A stretch of DNA of 64,000 nucleotides from Chloroflexota bacterium (GTDB taxonomy: Bacteria > Chloroflexota > Ktedonobacteria > Ktedonobacterales > JADMIN01): the NCBI GenBank assembly GCA_021323855.1, contig JAJPKE010000015.1:302093-366092 (forward strand), read 5' to 3'. The translations under genes were made by a program, and so were the position numbers. How positions within the stretch are numbered: the first letter of the stretch is position 1; each line of letters starts with the position of its first letter. Below, piece by piece: positions 47,988-56,206 of the stretch. The notes under the pieces are model-generated. The model had not been told where the DNA came from and did no database searches. It saw nothing but the letters and a program-made list of their open reading frames with translations.

Positions 47988-49011
47988 TTGCAATTGTCAC
48001 CAAATCAGCAATCACGCCGAATGCCGTCTGTCCGGGTCCGCCCTCGCCTTCGATGATCGTCAGGTCTTGCATGGTGTCGGTGTGCAGCAGCAGCGCCGAA
48101 TCCATGCCTGAGAGATGGGCGAAGAGGTCGGATGGCGGCAGCGGTTCCAGGCGCACGGCGGCGCGCACGCTTTCGCCCTCGCGCGCTGCCGTCACTACCT
48201 GTTTGAGCGTCTGCCCTGGCAGCAATGCGGCCTGCGCCTGGCGCATTGCTTCGGCTCCCAGTCCGCTGCGCTCAATGTCGCCCGGTCGCAGGTCGGCGCC
48301 CATCAGCACATTGGCGAGGATGGTTGCCTTCACCGCGCCGTCCCAGCCTTCAAGGTCGTTGGCGGGGTTGGCCTCTGCCACGCCAAGCCGCTGCGCGCCA
48401 GCAATCGCCGTTTCCAGCGACTCACCCAGCGCCATCCGGCTCAGCACATAGTTGCTGGTGCTGTTGAGCAGCCCGCGAAAGCCGGAAATAACGGTAGCGG
48501 GCAGCGACGCCTCCGCCATATTGAAGATTGGCGTGCCGTCAATCACGGCGGACTCGAAGCGCAGCGCCACGCCATGCTGCGCCGCCAGCGCCCACAATTC
48601 ACGGTAGGCATAAGCAATCGGCCCTTTGTTGGCGGTGACGACATGCCTGCCAGCGGCCAGCGCGGCGCGTATATGATCGGTAGCCGGCTGGCCGGTATGT
48701 GGATCGAGTGTTGTCAGTTCCAAAACGACATCTGCCGGGCACGCCGCGATAAACGCCAACGCATCGCCGCTGAACGGCTGTGCGCCAGCGGGGAGTGCGC
48801 CGCTCCCGGGCCACCCGCTCGCCGCCAGGTCCACCGCCGCGATGCCGTGCGCGCCGGATGCAATCCAGCCGCCTGCGCTGCGAGTGAACGCGCCGGTGAA
48901 GGTGAACGCCAGATCATAGCGGCGCTGTAGTTCGCCGGCTTTCTCAGTGAGCATGGCCGCCAGCGCGCGACCGACGTTGCCAAAGCCCAGACTGGCGAGC
49001 TGTATGTGCAT
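47950..49011 (-). CDS. hom: Homoserine dehydrogenase, 353 aa
   Basis: Rossmann start LASLGFGNVGRALAAML, cofactor contact HVVTANKGPIA, and the catalytic region RFESAVIDGTPIFNM, GLLNSTSNYVLSRM and GVAEANPANDLEGWDGAVKATILA with the key lysine. No ACT domain. It reduces aspartate semialdehyde to homoserine, linking lysC-asd and metY at the other end of the window. The last 10-12 codons (TSPRPSGTPLP) lie in a family-A repeat, and the upstream repeat's GGGGAGGGGGC supplies its Shine-Dalgarno. Confidence 0.92.
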   Translation of the reverse strand: MHIQLASLGFGNVGRALAAMLTEKAGELQRRYDLAFTFTGAFTRSAGGWIASGAHGIAAVDLAASGWPGSGALPAGAQPFSGDALAFIAACPADVVLELTTLDPHTGQPATDHIRAALAAGRHVVTANKGPIAYAYRELWALAAQHGVALRFESAVIDGTPIFNMAEASLPATVISGFRGLLNSTSNYVLSRMALGESLETAIAGAQRLGVAEANPANDLEGWDGAVKATILANVLMGADLRPGDIERSGLGAEAMRQAQAALLPGQTLKQVVTAAREGESVRAAVRLEPLPPSDLFAHLSGMDSALLLHTDTMQDLTIIEGEGGPGQTAFGVIADLVTIAKTSPRPSGTPLP

Positions 49012-49014
49012 ATG

Positions 49015-49121
49015 ATGCCCCCTCCCCTAGCCCCTCCCCCGTGCGCGGGAGAGGGGAAATCAGACCTCGCAGGCTCAAACTCTTCGCCTCATGCCTCTCT
49101 CCTTAGTGGGAGAGGGGAGAT
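49015..49121. repeat. Family-A pair between pheS and hom
   Basis: Two hairpins, CCCCTCCCCCGTGCGCGGG and CTCTCTCCTTAGTGGGAGAG, in a 107-bp spacer. Confidence 0.75.
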
Positions 49122-49125
49122 TATT

Positions 49126-50175
49126 CTATGTGAACTGGCGCAGGAAGCGCAGATCGTTGCCGGAGAAGAGCCGGATTTCATCTATGCCGTAGCGCAGCAT
49201 GGCGATACGCTCGATGCCCAGTCCGAAGGCGAAGCCGCGATAGATGGTGGGGTCGTAGCCGACGCCACGCAGCACACGCGGGTCCACCATGCCGGAGCCA
49301 CCCATCTCCAGCCAGCCGCTATACTTGCAGACGCGGCAGCCCTTGCCGTCGCAGACGATGCAATCTATGTCGAACTCGGCGCTTGGCTCGGTGAATGGGA
49401 AGTAGCTGGGGCGGAAGCGCACTTTGCGGTTCGCGCCGAACATCTCGCGGGCGAAGCGCGTGACGACGCCGCGCAGGTCGCTCATTGTGCAGGTTTCGTC
49501 CACCAGGATGCCCTCAACCTGATGGAACATCGCCTCATGGCTGGCGTCTATCGCCTCATGGCGATAGACCTTGCCGGGCACGATGGCGCGCACCGGCGGG
49601 CGCACCTGCTCCATGATGCGAATCTGGTTGTTGGAGGTTTGCGTGCGCAGCAAGATTTGCCCCGGCACTACCCAGAAGGTGTCCTGCATGTCGCGCGCCG
49701 GATGGTCCACCGGAATATTCAGCGCCTGGAAGTTGTAATAGTCGGTCTCGACCTCCGGCCCATCCAACGTCTGAAAGCCCATCAGGCGGAAGATGCGCGA
49801 GATGTCGCGGATCGTCTGTGAGATGGGATGGATGTGGCCGCGCGCCGCGCGCCGTCCGGGCAGCGTCACATCCAGCCGCTCGCGGTCCAGCGCGGCCAGC
49901 CGCTCCGCCGCGCGCAACTCCTGGCCGCGCGCCTCCATCAAGCCTTCGAGTTCCGCTTTGAGGGCGTTCGCCGCCTGCCCCACCGCTTTGCGCTGCTCCG
50001 GCGGTAGCTTGCCCAACCCCTTGAGGATGGCGGAGACTTCGCCGCGTTCGCGCCCGAAATAGCGCGTGCGCCACTCTTCCAGGTCCTCGGTTGTGCCGAT
50101 CTGTTCGAGATCGGCGACGGCGCGCTGCCGCACATCGGCGAGCGCCAGTTCTTGCTCGCTCAGTTCCGTTGCCAT
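49126..50175 (-). CDS. pheS: Phenylalanyl-tRNA synthetase alpha subunit, 349 aa
   Basis: An N-terminal coiled-coil arm (residues 1-90), then class II motifs: HPISQTIRDISRIFRLMGF, VYRHEAIDASHEAMFHQVEG (motif 2), PSYFPFTEPSAEFDI and GFAFGLGIERIAML (motif 3). It forms the catalytic half of the synthetase with PheT. ATG 50175 follows AGGAGAG. Expression is probably controlled by the T-box leader directly upstream. Confidence 0.95.
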   Translation of the reverse strand: MATELSEQELALADVRQRAVADLEQIGTTEDLEEWRTRYFGRERGEVSAILKGLGKLPPEQRKAVGQAANALKAELEGLMEARGQELRAAERLAALDRERLDVTLPGRRAARGHIHPISQTIRDISRIFRLMGFQTLDGPEVETDYYNFQALNIPVDHPARDMQDTFWVVPGQILLRTQTSNNQIRIMEQVRPPVRAIVPGKVYRHEAIDASHEAMFHQVEGILVDETCTMSDLRGVVTRFAREMFGANRKVRFRPSYFPFTEPSAEFDIDCIVCDGKGCRVCKYSGWLEMGGSGMVDPRVLRGVGYDPTIYRGFAFGLGIERIAMLRYGIDEIRLFSGNDLRFLRQFT

Positions 50176-50221
50176 ACGCTCTCTCCTGTCCCCCTGCACG
50201 GTATTGCCGCGATATCCAAAC

Positions 50222-50566
50222 CACACAAAAAACGGCAACCTCGTCAGGGACGAAGTTGCCGTAACATGCTTCGTGGTACCACCCACATTCTGGAAGACCC
50301 CCACCCCCCGCCCCTCCCCCGTGCGCGGGAGAGGGGAGTCCGGGCGCCGATCCATTAGAGGATGGCTGAAGGTGAAGCTGTTCCACTTTCGCGCCCCGTT
50401 AGCGGTGGGCAGCCGTAGCGCCTACGCACCAGCACTGTTAGCTGGCTTCAGTCGCAAGCTCAGGAGTGAACTTCGGTCGGGTGGCGCACAGCCCTGGCTC
50501 TCAGTCGCTGGCCTGGGCTTCCCTGTCTGCGCTCGCCGCCTACTCTCTCCGTCGTAGCCTTATCAA
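50222..50566 (-). promoter_or_regulatory. T-box riboswitch for phenylalanine, interrupted by a family-A repeat
   Basis: Reading the minus strand: GGAGAGAGTAG near the start (stem I AG-bulge), then CGAAGTTCACTCCTGAGC with the specifier TTC (50470-50468, Phe), a GGGGCGC/GCGCCC stem, and the T-box core GGGTGGTACCACG at 50284-50272. The terminator GGCAACTTCGT / ACGAGGTTGCC plus T6 lies at 50260-50223. Uncharged tRNA-Phe would stabilise the antiterminator and let pheS-hom-pheT be read. A 45-base family-A palindrome (50296-50340) sits in the linker between the stem and the antiterminator. Confidence 0.9.
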
Positions 50567-50573
50567 TATTCTT

Positions 50574-51419
50574 TTATGTGTTGGTTGTTGTTTCTGCGGC
50601 ACGGCGTTGTCGTGCTGCTTCAAAGAGTATCACACTTGCAGCTATCGCTGCATTGAGCGACTCGACCTTGTTCCACATGGGAATGCTGATGGCGTCAGTC
50701 GCCAGTGCCCGCGCGCCCGCTGAGATGCCGTGCGCCTCGTTGCCGATCAAGAGCGCCGTCCGCTGCGTCAGGTCGCAGGTGTCATAGGCGCGGTGGGCGT
50801 TCGCCTCCGTCACCAACACTTGCTGGACAGTCGGCGCGCCGAAGACCACCTGCTGTATCGCCTTCCAGTCCAGGTCCGCGCGCACCGGCAGGTGAAAATG
50901 CGCGCCACTGCCCGCCCGCACCACTTTTGGCGAAAGCGGGTCGGCGCAGTCTGGCCCGAGCAGCACTTCATCCACATCGGCGGCCAATGCTGAGCGCAGG
51001 ATGGTGCCCAGGTTGCCAGGATCGCTGATGGCATCCAGCACCAGCAGGATGGGTCGCATACGTCCGCGACGGCGCGCGCGCAGCTTCTCCGGCGCGACAT
51101 CCGCAATGGCGACCGCTGCGACGATGCCTTGCGGCGTGCGTGTGTCGCTGGCGCGTTCGATGGCTGCTGGCGTCGCGTCGTAGACCTCTGCGCCGCTGGC
51201 CCGCGCCTCTTCCAGACGGTTGAGCAGCCGGCGACCGTTGGCGTCATGGCTGAAGCGGTCGGGATCGTAGACAATGAGTTGCGGCAGCACACCGGCATCC
51301 AGCGCCGCCTCCAAGAGATGCGGCCCCTCGATCAGCCATGCCTGCTCTTGCGCGCGCCCCTTCGGCGTGTGCAGGGTATGCAGCCTGGCGATATGCTGGT
51401 TGGATGTGCTGGTAATCAT
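50574..51419 (-). CDS. SpoU/TrmH-type RNA 2'-O-methyltransferase, 281 aa
   Basis: An N-terminal substrate-binding region (HTPKGRAQEQAWLIEGPHLLEAAL) is followed by the SPOUT knot: LVLDAISDPGNLGTILRSA (motif 1), LLIGNEAHGIS (motif 2) and ISIPMWNKVESLNAAIAASVILFEA (motif 3). These enzymes methylate a ribose in 23S rRNA or tRNA. The frame upstream of ATG 51419 is encoded by a family-B repeat, so the shorter start is used. It lies between rplT and the pheS leader. Confidence 0.85.
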   Translation of the reverse strand: MITSTSNQHIARLHTLHTPKGRAQEQAWLIEGPHLLEAALDAGVLPQLIVYDPDRFSHDANGRRLLNRLEEARASGAEVYDATPAAIERASDTRTPQGIVAAVAIADVAPEKLRARRRGRMRPILLVLDAISDPGNLGTILRSALAADVDEVLLGPDCADPLSPKVVRAGSGAHFHLPVRADLDWKAIQQVVFGAPTVQQVLVTEANAHRAYDTCDLTQRTALLIGNEAHGISAGARALATDAISIPMWNKVESLNAAIAASVILFEAARQRRAAETTTNT

Positions 51420-51430
51420 CGCATCGTCTC

Positions 51431-51547
51431 TGGTCGCGGCACTAAAGTGCCGGCGCACGTGGACAAGGCTAAAGCCTACCGCGTGGCTGTGCCGCTCTTC
51501 CGGCTTCAGCCGGCTCGTCGCGTGCCCCGGCTGTTTACAGCCGAGCA
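51431..51547. repeat. Family-B repeat
   Basis: GTCGCGGCACTAAAGTGCCG, GGCTTCAGCCGG and CCGGCTGTTTACAGCCG palindromes in the gap between the methyltransferase and rplT. Confidence 0.7.
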
Positions 51548-51615
51548 TATAGATAGCAAGACGCCGCGCCAACCGGAGTGGTCACGCGGCGTCATTTCCT
51601 GCTGGTCTGCGCTCG

Positions 51616-51984
51616 CTACGCCTTCTGCGCGGCAAGCGCCGTCTGCGCCGCCTTCACCAGCTCATTAAAGGCGGCGAGGTCTGTTACGGCGAGGTCTGCC
51701 ATGATCTTGCGGTCAACGTCAACGTTGGCCAGCGCCAAGCCGTGAATCAGGTCGCCATAGCGCATACCGCACATGCGCGCGGCGGCGTTGATGCGTGTGA
51801 TCCAGAGCGAGCGCATGTCGCGCTTGCGATTGCGGCGGTCACGATAGGCGTACATCTCGGCGTGCATCATGGATTCGCGCGCCGTCTTTATCAGACGATG
51901 CCGGGCACCATAATGGCCTTCGGTACGCTGTAAAACCTTCTTATGCTTTTTGCGGGCGGTTACGCCCCTTTTGACACGTGGCAT
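51616..51984 (-). CDS. rplT: Large ribosomal subunit protein bL20, 122 aa
   Basis: MPRVKRGVTARKKHKKVL and MRSLWITRINAAARMCGMRYGDLIHGL (in part) are diagnostic. Normal length. Binds 23S rRNA and starts 50S assembly. Follows rpmI by 71 bp. bL20 represses its own operon in other bacteria; I did not identify a target hairpin. Confidence 0.96.
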   Translation of the reverse strand: MPRVKRGVTARKKHKKVLQRTEGHYGARHRLIKTARESMMHAEMYAYRDRRNRKRDMRSLWITRINAAARMCGMRYGDLIHGLALANVDVDRKIMADLAVTDLAAFNELVKAAQTALAAQKA

Positions 51985-52055
51985 GTTATTTCTTCTCCAC
52001 CCCCGGATGACTTTTTATCACGCTGCAACCGGGGCATCCCCAGAAGTGAGCGCGA

Positions 52056-52259
52056 CTAGCTGTAGGGCAGGAGCCGCTTCATTTTCAGCGAATCGCCTTT
52101 CGCCATCACACTCGGCTGGCTCAGCGAGCGATTGCGGTTGGCGTCCTTCTTACGGCGATACTTCGTGCGGGCGGACTTCAAGTGCATATACTTGCCGCCA
52201 CCAGTCGCATAGGCGCGTTTTGCGGTGGCCTTATGCGTCTTGAGCTTGTATTTTTTCAT
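52056..52259 (-). CDS. rpmI: Large ribosomal subunit protein bL35, 67 aa
   Basis: MKKYKLKTHKATAKRAYATGGG and a basic tail with RTKYRRKKDANRNRSLS are typical. It is followed by rplT, the conserved pair, but infC is not adjacent. Confidence 0.95.
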   Translation of the reverse strand: MKKYKLKTHKATAKRAYATGGGKYMHLKSARTKYRRKKDANRNRSLSQPSVMAKGDSLKMKRLLPYS

Positions 52260-52352
52260 GGTTTCTCAACATCTCCGGCCCTGAGAGGCATTCCTGCGGG
52301 CGGCTGGGCCGACGACACAAACACTACCGCCCCCTGCGCCACGCACCAGGTT

Positions 52353-52381
52353 AGTATAACATAGGCCGTTCCCGCGCGCAA
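52353..52381 (-). promoter_or_regulatory. Promoter of rpmI-rplT
   Basis: Minus strand TTGCGC, 17-bp spacer, TATACT, with a TGT extension just before the -10. The leader would be about 88 bases. Confidence 0.75.
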
Positions 52382-52480
52382 GACATCCCCGGACGGAGGT
52401 ACTGAACATTGCTCGACATTCCGCGTAGGACTTCTGGGGGCTGAGCCGGGAACGAACCCTGCCTGAATGGGGGAGTTCGC

Positions 52481-52510
52481 TTGACGTTTGCTGAAAACCA
52501 GCCATATACT
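52481..52510 (+). promoter_or_regulatory. Promoter of the helicase gene
   Basis: TTGACG, 18-bp spacer, TATACT, divergent from the rpmI promoter. Confidence 0.65.
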
Positions 52511-52569
52511 CCCCCCGCCGGGCGTGCGCCGGAGGGCCGTTGCACACGCTCTTGCAGGGGGTCAATAAC

Positions 52570-55500
52570 ATGTTTAGACGCGCGCGAACGACTGGCATCA
52601 CCAAGCAGGATAGAGGGCAGGACATCACTATCGTCGAGGCGCCGGTGCGCTCCGGCCTTACCCCCGTCTCGGAGTGGCCGGAATCCACCTCCACCGCCGT
52701 CGTTCCGGCCTCCGGCTCCGTCGCCGTTCCGTCGCCGCTTTTCGCTGGCGTCTGCCGCTACTATCACGATTGCTTCGCCGCTGATTCGCGCGGCGGCATG
52801 CTCACCAATGTCCTCGATAAAAACCAGGCGGAATATCTCACCTTTGCCGAGGTCAGCGATGTCTTGCTGACGGGGCAGGCCAGCCAGCTCGAAATGCCGC
52901 TGAGTACGGCGGTGACGGCGCAGAACGCGGCGGATGTCAACCGGCGCGAGAAATTTCTGATCTATGGCTCGATCTTCCTGGTGGGGCGCGGCCCAAATCC
53001 AACTGCCAAGCGCAAGGGCGAACTGTATTGCGCGCCGCTGCTCTACTGGCCCGCGCACATCGAACACGAAGGCTCACAGGCGTGGCTGTCCGTGGACCTG
53101 GATGAGCAGCGTATCAACTTTCCGCTGCTCGCCTCGCTGATAGACGCCGACAATGAGGAGCAGGCGCAGGCATACGCCGAGGCGATTCTGGCGCAGGTGC
53201 CGTCTGCGCCCTTCGATAGAGAGGCCATCAATGAGTTTTCCAGGGTGATCGAGGAACTCATCCCTCAAGTGCATACCGATGACCTGGGCGCATGGCCGGA
53301 TTTGCAGAATGAAGACGCCATCCGCGATCTGGTGGAGCATGACAGTCCGGTGCAGTTGCTCTGCGCCTCCGCGATGGCGCTGATTCGCCGCCCGACGGAG
53401 GCGCGTGGCGTGCTGACCGAGTTGCAGGAGATGGGCAATCGCGGCACGATGTCGCAGCCACTCGATGCCATCTTTGGCGATCTTGCCATCGCCGCCGCCA
53501 GGCCCCACAAGAAGGGCGCCAGCGCAACCGAACATGTAGAGTCCGGCCAGCAGCGTCCGGTCCTCTGCGGGGCGGAACTCAGTCATGCGCAGACGCGCGT
53601 TCTGCGGCAGGCGGAGCAGCGCCCGCTGACGCTGGTGATCGGCCCGCCGGGAACCGGCAAATCCTTCACCATTGCGCAGATCATCCTGGACGCCGTGGCG
53701 CGCGGGCAGACGGTGTTGCTCTCCTCCAAGATGAACAAAGCCGTGGATGTCGTCGTCGAGAAGCTCAAGCCACACCTCGGCAGCCTGACGGTCATCCTGC
53801 GCGGCGGCGACAAACGCTATCGTGATGAACTCAAGCAGTTCCTCGACAACCTCTTCGACGGCACCGGCGCGCCGCAGAAGCCGCGTCCCGGCGAGATCGA
53901 ACTGCTGGAAGAACGGCTGCGCGCCGCCGACGAGGAGCTGGCGCACATCGAAGCTGGCATCGTGGCGCTGCTGGGCGCGGAGGGGCAGTGGGTGGAGCTG
54001 GCGCAGACCTTCGAGGCGACCGACGCGCCCACCTACGACGAACGCGCCGCCGTGGCGACGGGGCCGGATGATCTGCGGCGCTGGCAGGAAGAACTGCGCA
54101 AGCTGGAATCCAGCAAGATGCCGTGGGTCTCCGGGCGCAAGCGCGAACAACTGGCAGCAGAGATTGCGGCAAAGCTGGGCATGCAGGAACAGAGCCTGGA
54201 CGCGTTGGCGGCGATTGCCCGGCGTGAGGCGGCGCGCGCCGAACTGGCGGATTTGGAGCAGGCGCTGCTCGACGCCGAAGAGATGAATACGCTGCTCACA
54301 CGGCATGCGCGGCTGCGCGCCGACCGTGGCGCGCTGGTCGGCGAACTGCTGGCGATTCGCCGCCGCGATGCGCTGGCCGATGCGCTGCGGCTGAACCGGC
54401 GCACGCTCTCGCTCTTCAAGACGGCGCTGGAGGCGCGCAGCACCGCTGAGCAAGATAAAATCTTTGCCGAGTTGGACTTTGCCGCGCTGCTCAATACCTT
54501 CCCAATCTGGGCAGTGACGAACCCACATGCGGCGGAACTGCTGCCGCTTCAGCGCGAGATGTTCGATCTGGTGATTATAGATGAGGCGTCGCAGTGCGAT
54601 GTGGCGAGCGCGCTGCCGCTGCTCTACCGCGCCAAACGCGCCATCGTCTGCGGCGATCCCAAGCAGTTGCGCCATCTCTCCTGGCTGCGCGAGGACCGGC
54701 AGGCGGCGCTGGCCTCGCAGCATGGGCTGAGCGCCAGCCAGCGGTCGCAGTGGAACTATCGCACGCACAGCCTGCTCGATGTCGTCAACGGCGCGCTGCC
54801 CTCGCAGGATGATGTGGTGCTGCTGGACGAGCATTACCGTAGTCTGCCGCAGATCATCGAGTTCAGCAACCGGCGCTTCTACGGCTCGGCGCTGCGCATC
54901 ATGACCCGCCGGCCCGATACGATTGGGCTGCGCAGCCTGGAACTGCGCAAGGTGAACGGCAAACGCGAGAAGGGCGGCTACAACACCGCCGAGGCCGACG
55001 CCATCATCGCGGAAATCAATAAGATTGCCAAAGCAGAAGCGAAGAAAGCGCCGCATGACAAGTCCACCATCGGCGTGCTTTCGCCGTATCGTGACCAGGT
55101 GAATTATCTTTCGCGGGCGCTGGCGACGAAGCTGAAATCAAAGGTGTTGCAGGACCACGAAATCACCGTCGGCACGGCGCACACCTTCCAGGGCGACGAA
55201 CGCGACATCATGCTGCTGAGCTTCTGTGCAGACCCAACCTCGCACCGCAGCACAGTGACGTTCCTCAACAACGAAAACCTCTTCAATGTCGCGGTGACAC
55301 GCGCGCGCCGCCGGCAGGTGATCTATACGGCGCTGGACCCGCGTAACCTGCCGCTGGATCATCTACTTGGCGAATATCTGAGCTACGCCGCCGATCTGCT
55401 GGATACCGAACGCCCGGAAGACTTTACTGCGCAGCCCACCACCTTCGAGCAAGATGTGGCGGAGGCGCTGCGTGAGCGCGGTGAATACACGGTGTACCTG

Positions 55501-55764
55501 GGCTATCCAGTGGCGGGCTTTGCGGTGGATGTGGTGGCGCAGCGTGGCTTGCAGGCGCTGGCGATTGCCTGCGATGGTGACCCCGAACGTCCCGCGTCGC
55601 CGCAGGATGAACTCTCGCTCGATAGCGTGGCGGGGCAGGCGATCCTCGAACGCGCGGGCTGGCGCGTGCATCGTGTGCCCTATCGCCGCTGGCTGCTGGA
55701 CCGCGACACCTGCCTGGAGGAGATAGATGCGCTGCTCGGTGGCGGGGCCGAGGAGGAAGAATAG
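52570..55764 (+). CDS. SF1 (UPF1/Dna2-like) helicase with C-terminal nuclease-like domain, 1064 aa
   Basis: Helicase motifs: Walker A GPPGTGKS (about residue 358), VIIDEASQCD (about 670), GTAHTFQGDERDIM (about 870) and NVAVTRARRR (about 905). A long coiled-coil stalk is inserted at about 440-640. Residues 1-300 are an unassigned domain. The last 100 residues resemble the PD-(D/E)xK/Vsr-like domain found at the end of such helicases (YPVAGFAVDVVAQ ... ALAIACDGD ... GWRVHRVPYRRWL), but the usual acidic residue before CDGD is Ala. ATG 52570 has AGGGGG eight bases upstream; TTG 52540 is the alternative. A genome-defence or repair role is possible. Confidence 0.8.
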   Translation: MFRRARTTGITKQDRGQDITIVEAPVRSGLTPVSEWPESTSTAVVPASGSVAVPSPLFAGVCRYYHDCFAADSRGGMLTNVLDKNQAEYLTFAEVSDVLLTGQASQLEMPLSTAVTAQNAADVNRREKFLIYGSIFLVGRGPNPTAKRKGELYCAPLLYWPAHIEHEGSQAWLSVDLDEQRINFPLLASLIDADNEEQAQAYAEAILAQVPSAPFDREAINEFSRVIEELIPQVHTDDLGAWPDLQNEDAIRDLVEHDSPVQLLCASAMALIRRPTEARGVLTELQEMGNRGTMSQPLDAIFGDLAIAAARPHKKGASATEHVESGQQRPVLCGAELSHAQTRVLRQAEQRPLTLVIGPPGTGKSFTIAQIILDAVARGQTVLLSSKMNKAVDVVVEKLKPHLGSLTVILRGGDKRYRDELKQFLDNLFDGTGAPQKPRPGEIELLEERLRAADEELAHIEAGIVALLGAEGQWVELAQTFEATDAPTYDERAAVATGPDDLRRWQEELRKLESSKMPWVSGRKREQLAAEIAAKLGMQEQSLDALAAIARREAARAELADLEQALLDAEEMNTLLTRHARLRADRGALVGELLAIRRRDALADALRLNRRTLSLFKTALEARSTAEQDKIFAELDFAALLNTFPIWAVTNPHAAELLPLQREMFDLVIIDEASQCDVASALPLLYRAKRAIVCGDPKQLRHLSWLREDRQAALASQHGLSASQRSQWNYRTHSLLDVVNGALPSQDDVVLLDEHYRSLPQIIEFSNRRFYGSALRIMTRRPDTIGLRSLELRKVNGKREKGGYNTAEADAIIAEINKIAKAEAKKAPHDKSTIGVLSPYRDQVNYLSRALATKLKSKVLQDHEITVGTAHTFQGDERDIMLLSFCADPTSHRSTVTFLNNENLFNVAVTRARRRQVIYTALDPRNLPLDHLLGEYLSYAADLLDTERPEDFTAQPTTFEQDVAEALRERGEYTVYLGYPVAGFAVDVVAQRGLQALAIACDGDPERPASPQDELSLDSVAGQAILERAGWRVHRVPYRRWLLDRDTCLEEIDALLGGGAEEEE

Positions 55765-55769
55765 CGGCG

Positions 55770-56081
55770 CTATCGGCTGGGCGACTCGACGTTGATGGCG
55801 ATGCCATAGATGCTGTTCGCGCCGACCCAGCCGTTGATGCCGCCGCGATTGTTGCCGATCAGGAAACGTCCCTGGTTGACAGCCTTGATGAGATGCAGGT
55901 AGACGGTTCCATGCACGCGCACCAGCACGATGTCACCCACACGCAACGTATTGGGATCGCATGGCGCTATGGTAACGATATCGCCGTCGTTGACTTTGCC
56001 GCGCATCGAGTGGCCGCGTGGCCGTAGCTTCACCGTTTCGCCCCTGCCCAACGCCTCGATAGCGAATTGCGCCCAACCCAT
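55770..56081 (-). CDS. S24/signal-peptidase-like protein without DNA-binding domain, 103 aa
   Basis: RPRGHSMRGKVNDGDIVTIAP has the Ser-Met of the S24/S26 fold, followed by VGDIVLVRVHGTVYLHLIKAV, where the Lys could be the general base, and a final GNNRGGINGWV. There is no HTH, so this is not LexA itself. ATG 56081 has AGGAGGG seven bases upstream; the frame runs to 56111. It converges with the helicase gene with five bases between the stops. Confidence 0.65.
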   Translation of the reverse strand: MGWAQFAIEALGRGETVKLRPRGHSMRGKVNDGDIVTIAPCDPNTLRVGDIVLVRVHGTVYLHLIKAVNQGRFLIGNNRGGINGWVGANSIYGIAINVESPSR

Positions 56082-56206
56082 CTGATGCCCTCCTGCGCCG
56101 TCTTCCATCATCTTCCCGCTTATTCAGCAAACGGCGATAGATGGTAGTATGACACATGCTGCGATTTTCGATTGACCAGTAACCGGATAGCACCCAGGAG
56201 GATACC

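Noticed and set aside
51420..51572. N-terminal extension of the RNA methyltransferase
   Set aside because: These codons fall in a family-B repeat and precede the conserved N-terminus; unlike sucA, sucB and lysC, there is no protein homology on the far side.
53074..55056. Minus-strand open frame of 660 codons opposite the helicase gene
   Set aside because: It is the antisense shadow of a GC-rich gene whose helicase motifs are clear on the plus strand.
55770..56081. Calling the S24-like gene lexA
   Set aside because: It has the peptidase-like fold but no winged-helix DNA-binding domain, so it cannot be the repressor for the SOS-type box at 58649.
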